A stretch of DNA of 64,000 bases, from positions 1-64,000 of the forward strand of contig JAGYJT010000001.1 in the NCBI GenBank assembly GCA_018401955.1, in the 5' to 3' direction. The stretch comes from Chitinophagales bacterium. Lineage in GTDB: Bacteria; Bacteroidota; Bacteroidia; Chitinophagales; CAIOSU01. The notes below the pieces were generated by a model that worked only from the letters and a program-made list of their open reading frames with translations, searched no databases and was not told the origin of the DNA. Below are positions 56,501 to 64,000 of the stretch, piece after piece. The position numbers were made by a program, and so were the translations under genes. The stretch's first letter is position 1. Each line of letters begins with the position of its first letter.

Positions 56501-59079
56501 CCAAAATCCCAATTGTATGATGTAATTGGCGACCCACCAAAAGAAGTAGATTGATCAGTAAAGTTAATAGTTGGGAAACTGGAAAAATTACCGGCTATAC
56601 AACCACCCAGCGGATTGGCCACAAACCTAGCATCAACTGAAGAGATAACAATAGTGTCTACCTTTATCATTACATCTTGACAGCCATAAACATCAGTAAC
56701 TGTGAGCCTTACCGTATATATACCCGGATTGTTGTAAGTGAACGAAGGATTGGCAACAGTACTGGTATTGTTTGGTCCTGGCCCTCCAAAATTCCATAAA
56801 TAAGTTAGGCCCGACCCTGTTGAGGTACTGGTAAAATTGATTCTCTGTGGCGCACATCCTGTATATCTATTGGCCCTAAAATCAGCATTTAGTATCGATA
56901 CCTCCACATCTGTTTCAAACTCGTGGGTACAGCCAGTGGTAGCATTGGTTACCGTAAGCGTTACGGTATAAGTACCAGAGTTTTGATATACATGAGTTGG
57001 GCTCTGTACATTAGCGGTTCCTCCATCGCCAAACTCCCAACTCCAGGCATCAGCCCCAATTGATTGATCTATAAAATTAACGGTTCCTGGGTTGGCACAA
57101 TCAACAGTAACCCTAAAATCCGCCTGAGGAGGCAATACCGTTACCGTAATTGAGGTATCACTTTGGCAGCCATTTTGCCCTACAGATAAGTTGATGATAT
57201 AGGTTCCAGGCTCATCAAAAGCGAAAGGAGCGGGATTATTACTACTACTGGTAGGTCCGCCCGGAAACCCAAATGTCCAAGTTGTTTGGTTAATTGTTCC
57301 TGTTGAATTGTTGCTGAAACTAATCGGCTCATCCACACAAACGGTAAGGTTGTTAACGTTAAACGCAGCCACTGGGGCATTACCTACCGATATATCAATA
57401 CACCTGGTACCCACACAACCTGATTGGGTAACGATAGTTAAACAGGCATTATAAACACCCACGGCGCTATACACGTGCGGAGGTGGGTTTCGTTGGGTAG
57501 AGGTATTGCTGCCCGAACCACCAGGATCTCCAAAATCCCAGCTCCATCCAATTATCGGATCGCTAGCTGGGGAAGTACTGCCATCCGTAAAATTTACCGT
57601 AAGTGGTGCGCACCCACTTGGTGTATCAACCGAAAAACTAACCGTAGTAGGTGCAATGTTAATAATGTTGTTGTAAACAATTTGGCTAGTGCAACCAAAT
57701 TGATTGCTTACACTTAAGCTCACCGAGTAAGTACCAGGTGTGTTGTAGGTGTAGGTAGGGTTTAGTTGACCCGTATTAAAAACAACTGATGGATGCTGAA
57801 ATAGCCAGTTACGTGAAGTGGCGCCAGTTGATTGATCAGTAAAAGTTACCGGAAATGGAGCTTGACAACTAGTTGCCGGATTGGGGCTATAGGTAAAATC
57901 AGCAGTGGGCAGCGGAAACACCGTGACCATATCTGGATAAACAGTATCATGCTCGCACCCATTTGCCGCAAATACTACCAACCTCACATCCCACGTGCCT
58001 GCTTGCGTATAGGTATAATTGGGGCTTAACTGTGTGCTAAAAGCACCCGCCGGCCCAAACTCCCAGCGCACACTGCTGTATGCCCCTGTAATAGTGGGTG
58101 TAAAGCGTACCGCCTGTCCTAAACAAAAAGAATCTCTGTTAGTGGTAAAACTAACCGATACATCGCTAGTACTTATGTATCCTGTTTTTACGATGGTATC
58201 AAAAGTATTGCAAACTAAATCTCTAACAATTAAACCCACAGTATAGCTATTGGTACCAGCCGGGTAAGTGTGGCTTGGGTTGGCAAGCGTTGAGCTTGGT
58301 GTGCCATTTGGAGAATTAAACCGCCACAAATAAGATAGTGGGTTGATAGACTGTGATGTATCAGTAAACTGAACGGTAAATGGTGTATCGCATACTATTT
58401 GAACGTCGGAAGTGAAGCCAGCCGTTGGTTTAGGGTCAATGCAGATATAATTACTCTTAGTTAAACTCCGCTCGCACCCAAATTGGTTGGTAGAAATTAA
58501 TGTTACCGAAAAACATCGAGCGCTTACGCCAGGGGTTTGGGTAAAAGTATGTGTTACTGTACACATATTGGTATATACCGTGCCATCGCCCATTGACCAC
58601 GTACAGTTGGTGCTACCTGTTGTGGTATCGGTAAAAGTAACGGTAAGCGGACTACACCCACTAAGCGTGGTAGCAGTAAAACCTACAACTGGCTGCGGGT
58701 GTACGGTAAGTTGTTTAGTAACGGTATCATACACAATACCATTGTGGGTAACAATCAAAGTAACGGTGTAAGTGCCGGCTGTTGAGTATACAAAATTTGG
58801 AGACTGTAGTGTTGAAGTAGCACCCAAGGTACCAAACAGCCATAAATGAGAGTCATAACTTCCGCCAGTTGCTACAGATACATAGGGAACAGGAGCACCA
58901 TTTATGGTAGAACTATCAACCATAAGAACCACCAGCGGCTGGCACCCGTTGGTTATCGAGTCTCCTGAAAAATTATTTATCCGGAAAGAACCTAACAATT
59001 GGGCACTTGCACTGATGGAAACCAACATCAGTAACCACAACAAAACCACCTTATTTATACTACTACAACCCATATTCAT
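53581..59079 (-). CDS. Giant multi-PKD adhesin-like protein (1832 aa) with gliding motility-associated C-terminal domain
   Basis: More than a dozen PKD repeats with W-DFGD motifs; C-term '[45 protein letters not shown]...[24 protein letters not shown]'. Confidence 0.96.
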   Translation of the reverse strand: [1832 protein letters not shown]

Positions 59080-59502
59080 TTATCACCTAGATAGGCACTA
59101 TTGAAATTACTAAAAAAGCCTTGAATTAAGTGAAAACTCGTAGATAAACTTAACAACATGGTAAACACCATATTGTAATATTCATGTGGCCATCAAAATC
59201 CACAATCACATAACGCGCGCACAACCAATAAGTTGCTAAGTAACCACCGCATAAATGTATTTATCCACAAATTTTCACCTTCAAATGCTCCATCTTGTTG
59301 GATTGTCAGAAACATAAGACCAGTAGTAATAGGTATCTACTTTGTTAACTTAATATACTTATTTCAATTGACAATTTATAGAATCAACCGTTAATTATTA
59401 ATAACGGTGATAAACACATAACATTGCTATCAAACTATCGAGAAAATAGATTGTTAGCTGCAACACAATAAATTAAGGTATTAGTATAATTGCCGAAATA
59501 GA

Positions 59503-60534
59503 CTAAAATCTAGGGCAGAACAATAATGATTTATTGTCCATTACACGAGGTAAGCCCAAAATAATAAGCGACATTTCGAAAGCACCAGTAGGCCGCGGCG
59601 TATTTTTAAGGGTGGATACTGTTGCATCGTAGCTAAAACCTAAGCGTACCACTTTGTACTCAAAGGCGGCATAAAATATACCTGCATCAGATGCTCCAAA
59701 CTTTCCGTCAAGCTTATCGGTCATACGATAGTATGCACCGGCATGCAAATATACGTCTTGGGTCATATCAAAGCCTACCGAAAAGCCTAAATTCAAGGCA
59801 TTTTCTTTGGCCTGGCTCAAAAATATAACCGAAGGCATTAAACGCACCACTTTACCTACTGCAATTTCAGCACCTGCATGTGCGGTATACCTGCGGTTTA
59901 ACTCATACTCACCTACACCAATAAGCTGTTCTTTAGGTTGTAGCACATGAAACATGGCACCACCATAATACAACGATACTTTTTTGCTTAGCTGGTTAAA
60001 ACCCAACAAACCAACTTGCAAATCAAAGTTACCATCGCTGGTTGCAATATTGGTTTCGTTGCTTGGTAGTCCTTGGTTAAATACATTGCCATCAAACTGG
60101 TTGTAAAAACGTAAATCGTTTCTATCCAATCGGCGTTGGTAGTAACCGGCCTGCACACCCAAACTTAAAGAGTGCTTACCTTTTTTATCAAGTGCTTTAT
60201 GATATGCGGCCGAACCCATAATAACGGTGTTGTTGTACAAGCCGTTATTTGTTTGGTCGTTTACGATAACCAAGCCTAAACCCAGTGCATCCTTTTTAAA
60301 CATAATTGGCGCATCAAAAGAGCCCGCATAGGTAATAAAGGGTTTTTCGGCAGGATTAAACCACTGGTTTCTATAGTTAAGAGCCACCCTAAACGTACCA
60401 CTCATTTTACCGGTTAAGGCTGGGTTGAGGGTAAGTGGTGAGTTAAAAAACTGTGAAAACTGATAATCTTGAGCATTTGCCCCTAACGTAAGGGTCATTA
60501 GCGCAAGCAAAAAAGCTAGAGCCTTAAGTTTCAT
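59503..60534 (-). CDS. PorP/SprF family T9SS membrane protein
   Basis: 'QDYQFSQFFNSPLTLNPALTGKMSGTFRVALNYRNQWFNPAEKPFITYAGSFD'. Confidence 0.96.
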   Translation of the reverse strand: MKLKALAFLLALMTLTLGANAQDYQFSQFFNSPLTLNPALTGKMSGTFRVALNYRNQWFNPAEKPFITYAGSFDAPIMFKKDALGLGLVIVNDQTNNGLYNNTVIMGSAAYHKALDKKGKHSLSLGVQAGYYQRRLDRNDLRFYNQFDGNVFNQGLPSNETNIATSDGNFDLQVGLLGFNQLSKKVSLYYGGAMFHVLQPKEQLIGVGEYELNRRYTAHAGAEIAVGKVVRLMPSVIFLSQAKENALNLGFSVGFDMTQDVYLHAGAYYRMTDKLDGKFGASDAGIFYAAFEYKVVRLGFSYDATVSTLKNTPRPTGAFEMSLIILGLPRVMDNKSLLFCPRF

Positions 60535-60581
60535 AGCGGTCGGTTAATCGGTCTGTTAGTAATCGTGCTTTAAAAGCCTAG

Positions 60582-60611
60582 CAAAAATAAGTAAAATGCT
60601 CTGCGATTCAA
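60582..60611 (-). promoter_or_regulatory. Bacteroidota-type promoter TTG-N19-TATTTTTG for the 59503-60534 PorP/SprF gene
   Basis: Minus strand reads ttg-aatcgcagagcattttact-TATTTTTG, ~48 nt upstream of the ATG. Confidence 0.6.
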
Positions 60612-60717
60612 GCTTCTCAAAAATGAGAAAAAAATGATGATAATACTAATATCCGCTGTTATTAATTACGCACTAAACTAAATTGGCAATGTTTAGTCAA
60701 CATTAGCAACTTACATC

Positions 60718-61104
60718 TCATATGGGTTGGTTCAATGTTATTATCAGCGTACCACCGTTCAAGGCTCCACTTTTATCAACTATTGTGGCAACTTTAATGT
60801 GCCCTACATGTCCTACCAAAAACTTACCCGACAAGGCTTCTGCAACCACCAAGGTGCCTCTTATGCTGTCGCTATTATCTTGCGTATTATTTAGGCCCAT
60901 CATGTTATCGAAAAGCTCTAGTATATTGTTGCCCATGCAATCGGTTTTGCTGAGCCCTATCAATTTCTCAACTGCTGGGTTCCAGTCAACTATTTCCAAT
61001 GCTGCATTAAAAACTAAAATTCCGTAAGGACTATCATCGTACACTGAATGTACAAAACCACTACTTTCAAACTCCTGTTGCATTGCCAATTCTGAATTTC
61101 GCAT
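60718..61104 (-). CDS. Single-PAS-domain protein
   Basis: 'VYDDSPYGILVFNAALEIVDWNPAVEKLIGLSKTDCMGNNILELF'. Confidence 0.85.
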   Translation of the reverse strand: MRNSELAMQQEFESSGFVHSVYDDSPYGILVFNAALEIVDWNPAVEKLIGLSKTDCMGNNILELFDNMMGLNNTQDNSDSIRGTLVVAEALSGKFLVGHVGHIKVATIVDKSGALNGGTLIITLNQPI

Positions 61105-61139
61105 AGTAACTTATTGCTATCAATTAAGTATTAACGATG

Positions 61140-61147
61140 CAAAACTA
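61140..61147 (-). promoter_or_regulatory. Candidate -7 element TAGTTTTG upstream of the PAS gene
   Basis: TANNTTTG match 36 nt upstream of the ATG; TTG spacing is short (15 nt). Confidence 0.3.
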
Positions 61148-61239
61148 GCGGTATTCAGATGACAAAAGACATTTATTCGTTAAGAGGTCAATAAACGTCG
61201 GTAAATGGTTCAGTTTATAAGTTTTGTGTAGTATCTTAA

Positions 61240-61563
61240 TTATCTAAACCCCAACGGGCGGTCTATCAATCTAAACTGCATACCCAAACCCACACGACGC
61301 CAAATACGGTCTTCAAGGGCGCAAAACAATGGTAACTTACCTTGGTTATAGCTATACACAGTGGTAGTAAACATTACCGAGCTGCTTTCGGTGGCGCTGT
61401 TGTTTGCCGGTAGCATCCGCAATCCAGGCCCCACAATATAAGGTACTAGGTTAGGCTGGTGCTTAGGGGGTGCCTTAAGCACTGTAATGGCATTGCTAGT
61501 GCTTTGTGCACACAACGAGGTTGCCATTGCTAATGATAAAACCATGATAAGTAGCCAACGCAT
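61240..61563 (-). CDS. Small secreted hypothetical protein (107 aa)
   Basis: Internal ATG gives signal peptide 'MRWLLIMVLSLAMATSLCAQ'; the longer listed ORF overlaps arfB. Confidence 0.65.
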   Translation of the reverse strand: MRWLLIMVLSLAMATSLCAQSTSNAITVLKAPPKHQPNLVPYIVGPGLRMLPANNSATESSSVMFTTTVYSYNQGKLPLFCALEDRIWRRVGLGMQFRLIDRPLGFR

Positions 61564-61612
61564 ATATAATGAACTAACTAACGGTACAAAAGGTTTTGTA
61601 TAATTTTGTAAA

Positions 61613-62026
61613 ATGAGTGCTCCTATTATTATTCCCATAGAATTACTGGAGTTCCGGGTATCGAGAAGCTCGGGGCCTGGGGGCCAGCATGTAAACAAAA
61701 CCGATACAAAAGTTGAGGCTCTGTTGCACATTGCCAGTGCGCCATGCTTTACCGAAGTGCAATGTGCACGCATATTGCAAAAACTTGCCAATAAAATTAA
61801 TAAGGATGGAAACCTGAGCGTAACCTGCCAACAGACCCGCTCTCAGTTAACGAATAAAGAAAAGGCCGTAAAAAAGCTCAATGAGCTGATAAACAAAGCT
61901 TTGGCCGAAGAGAAACCCCGCAAGCCTACTAAAATACCAAAGGCGGTTAATGAGAAAAGGATAAAAGCGAAGAAAATAACCGGCGAGAAAAAGCTAAACC
62001 GACAAGACTGGAAAAAACTGTTGTAA
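61613..62026 (+). CDS. arfB: Peptidyl-tRNA hydrolase ArfB-like / class I release-factor-like protein
   Basis: 'FRVSRSSGPGGQHVNKTDTKVEALLHI' GGQ motif; basic C-terminal tail. Confidence 0.95.
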   Translation: MSAPIIIPIELLEFRVSRSSGPGGQHVNKTDTKVEALLHIASAPCFTEVQCARILQKLANKINKDGNLSVTCQQTRSQLTNKEKAVKKLNELINKALAEEKPRKPTKIPKAVNEKRIKAKKITGEKKLNRQDWKKLL

Positions 62027-62030
62027 AAAC

Positions 62031-62066
62031 AAAAGCGGCCTCTATTATCTAGAAGCCGCTTTGCTT
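62031..62066 (+). terminator. Terminator hairpin between convergent genes
   Basis: aaaagcggcctct-attatct-agaagccgctttgcttt. Confidence 0.65.
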
Positions 62067-62089
62067 TATTAGTTGTTACCTAGCATCCG

Positions 62090-62959
62090 TTAAGGAAAGT
62101 CAACAAAAACTTCATCGTTGAACTTAGGGTTTACTACCACATTATGAAACTCATATCGCTCAAATTGGCCCACTTCATCGTGCATAATCTGCACTATAGG
62201 TAAGTTAGTTTGTTGGTCGATGTATAAGGTGGTCTTTTTAGCATAGGTGCTAGGCACTTTAATTACTTGGCCAGCGGTAATATCTTCTACATCATCTACG
62301 TCGGCATTTTTCTCTACTATCAAAAACCCACAAATGTTTTTGCTTTTGGCAATGGCATCAATGTTTTCACCAGCTTTTACGGTGTAGTTCTCATATTTAA
62401 AGGTAGGGTCGGTAATTACCACTTTGTAGCATTTCCTGTTGTTCCATACCACATCTCCTTCGTACACAAAATGCTTTTCAAACTCACCTGCGGCTTCGTT
62501 GTCGGCTTTGGCAATAGCAGCCCTAATAATTTTTGCAAGGAAGGTAAAGCCAGAGTTCATGATGGTATGATGCTGCCCCTTGCGCATTTTTGAACCATAT
62601 GGGTCAAGGTTTACATTTGGTATCCAAGCACCTGCATTTACGTGGGCTTTGGTACCATATTTTGCAGCATTGTATATTATCTGCACCCCATCATTTGGCT
62701 TGGCCTTACTGTACAGGTATACTTTAAATGGGTTAACGTTTAGCTTAGCATCAACCTCACTGTAATTATCTTTACCATTTACTCGCTCCCAACCTTTCAG
62801 CGTAAACTGCAAGGTTTTGGCATTATCAATGCTGGTAAGCATTTTGTTTAATATATCTCTTGAGCTGGCCGCTGTAGGATCTTCGGAGATGGAGGGGGCA
62901 AAACGGAAACTTACGATACCTACAAACGCAAGCATGAGCAATAAAACTGATTTTTTCAT
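62090..62959 (-). CDS. DUF1571-family protein with embedded LysM-like segment
   Basis: 'NPFKVYLYSKAKPNDGVQIIYNAAKYGTKAHVNAG', 'TTLYIDQQTNLPIVQIMHDEVGQFERYEFHNVVVNPKFNDEVF'; LysM-like 'YTVKAGENIDAIAKSKNI...ITAGQVIKVP'. ATG at 62959 preferred to the listed TTG. Confidence 0.8.
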   Translation of the reverse strand: MKKSVLLLMLAFVGIVSFRFAPSISEDPTAASSRDILNKMLTSIDNAKTLQFTLKGWERVNGKDNYSEVDAKLNVNPFKVYLYSKAKPNDGVQIIYNAAKYGTKAHVNAGAWIPNVNLDPYGSKMRKGQHHTIMNSGFTFLAKIIRAAIAKADNEAAGEFEKHFVYEGDVVWNNRKCYKVVITDPTFKYENYTVKAGENIDAIAKSKNICGFLIVEKNADVDDVEDITAGQVIKVPSTYAKKTTLYIDQQTNLPIVQIMHDEVGQFERYEFHNVVVNPKFNDEVFVDFP

Positions 62960-63057
62960 TGTGGTTTTGGGCAATTTGGGTGGTTATTAAAATACTAGGC
63001 AATGTGCACTACAAAAGTAATGCCATAATAGGGTATAATGTTCGGTAAACTAAAAAA

Positions 63058-63540
63058 TTACTTGTAAGGCAGCCCTACCTTTTTAAGTGCAAAGTGGAGC
63101 AACCATGCCGGACCAATCAATAAAAACTGCAAATCTTTAAAGAATGACGGTTTCTTGCCCTCAATATTGTGCCCGATAAATTGCCCTATCCAAGCAACCA
63201 CGAAAATGATTACCGAAGCTATAACCTGAAGCAATGGATTTTCTCCTAGTATATTATACAAGGCATGATTGCCAAATACTATACCTACCGCAATAAGTAT
63301 AAAACCCAAAAACAATGGTATAGATAAACGAACATAAAACAAGATGGCCAGCGCTAGCACAATGGTGCTCCAGTTTAGTGCCCAACCAACCGTTTTAAAC
63401 TGAGAGGGTACCGGAATAGCCCATAATATGCCAAACAAGCTGAACATTATAAGTGGTATGCATATCCAATGGATGAGCTTATTGGTTGCATTTTTGTGGC
63501 TTTCGCCATATTCATCTAGCCATTGATCAACGCTTTTCAT
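63058..63540 (-). CDS. DUF962 / Mpo1-like (2-hydroxy fatty acid dioxygenase family) membrane protein
   Basis: 'SVDQWLDEYGESHKNATNKLIHWICIPLIMFSLFGILWAIP', 'WIGQFIGHNIEGKKPSFFKDLQFLLIGPAWLL'. Confidence 0.92.
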   Translation of the reverse strand: MKSVDQWLDEYGESHKNATNKLIHWICIPLIMFSLFGILWAIPVPSQFKTVGWALNWSTIVLALAILFYVRLSIPLFLGFILIAVGIVFGNHALYNILGENPLLQVIASVIIFVVAWIGQFIGHNIEGKKPSFFKDLQFLLIGPAWLLHFALKKVGLPYK

Positions 63541-63613
63541 CGGCTTTATTTTTTGGGGAGTTAGTGAATAAACTTTTGATTCTTCCTAAAGTTATACAAT
63601 ACCCTTCATTATA

Positions 63614-63651
63614 CAAAAGGCCCTGTGCTTGTAACAACACAGGGCCTTCAT
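63614..63651 (-). terminator. Terminator hairpin
   Basis: aaaaggccctgtg-cttgtaaca-acacagggcctt, directly downstream of the minus-strand gene ending at 63675. Confidence 0.7.
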
Positions 63652-63674
63652 TAAGTTCGTAACGTTATCGTTGC

Positions 63675-64000
63675 TTACTCAGCAATCATCATACGGTTGT
63701 TAAGGCTGTGCTTGCCATTGCTAATGCTGTACACATACACACCAGCTGGCAAATTGTTACGCTCAACGCGGATGGTGTTAACACCTGGCTCGGCAGAAAT
63801 TTGCTCTTGGTAAACCACTGCACCTAGCATATTTACCACTTTCATGGTATATACTGCATTATCTTTAGCAGTAAACTCAATGTTGGTAAAGCTATTGAAA
63901 GGGTTTGGCTGGTTACGGAAAGAGGTTAGGTTGGCAGCTACCTCGTTGATGCTTACCACAGAGCAAGATGTCAAGGTATCGGTTACTGATGAACAAGCAG
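63675..64000 (-). CDS. C-terminal end of a secreted protein with T9SS type A sorting domain; 5' partial (runs off the window)
   Basis: Frame open to base 64000 ('ACSSVTDTLTSCSVV...FRNQPNPFNSFTNIEF...LPAGVYVYSISNGKHSLNNRMMIAE'). Confidence 0.88.
   Translation of the reverse strand, partial: ACSSVTDTLTSCSVVSINEVAANLTSFRNQPNPFNSFTNIEFTAKDNAVYTMKVVNMLGAVVYQEQISAEPGVNTIRVERNNLPAGVYVYSISNGKHSLNNRMMIAE

Noticed and set aside
59261-59269. Origin of replication based on TTATCCACA
   Set aside because: Only one perfect box seen and no dnaA/dnaN/rpmH-type neighbours.
61240-61791. Full-length 183-aa minus ORF
   Set aside because: Its N-terminal half overlaps arfB antisense; the internal ATG at 61563 gives a good signal peptide, so only 61240-61563 is kept.
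1-64000. Prophage, transposase, toxin-antitoxin or anti-phage defence locus
   Set aside because: No integrase, transposase, capsid, nuclease-helicase, TIR, CBASS, retron or TA proteins recognised in any listed ORF.

Overview
This is a chromosomal window from a Bacteroidota-type bacterium (T9SS/gliding proteins, TANNTTTG-type promoter elements, CcoNO fusion). It has about 50 supported CDSs and no rRNA, tRNA, CRISPR array, transposase or recognisable defence locus. The left edge cuts a PKD-repeat/CHU_C adhesin and the right edge cuts a T9SS-sorted protein. Main blocks: two large PKD adhesins, each next to a PorP/SprF gene, plus a third PorP/SprF; a possible ether-lipid neighbourhood (lysoplasmalogenase plus two AGMO-like sterol-desaturase-family proteins); gldH-ricT-holB; a complete cbb3 oxidase cluster (ccoI-S-NO-Q-P-G-H plus SafE); an LPS-transport/envelope cluster (LptD, amidase, MCE/MlaD, OstA-like); and a TonB-receptor/TPR/outer-membrane/HU-SPOR block. 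The most unusual non-coding signal is a set of intergenic period-7 word arrays. Each locus uses a different word, and several are arranged as inverted pairs. There is also a 219-bp nested-palindrome extragenic element. A CRP/FNR-like site sits at about -41 from a predicted ccoNO promoter. I found no single locus that I can defend as a wholly new system. The best leads are the heptad arrays, the AGMO/lysoplasmalogenase cluster, and unusual fusions (PorP-SPOR, HU-SPOR, DUF1571 with embedded LysM). No searches were run; all family calls are by eye from protein motifs.
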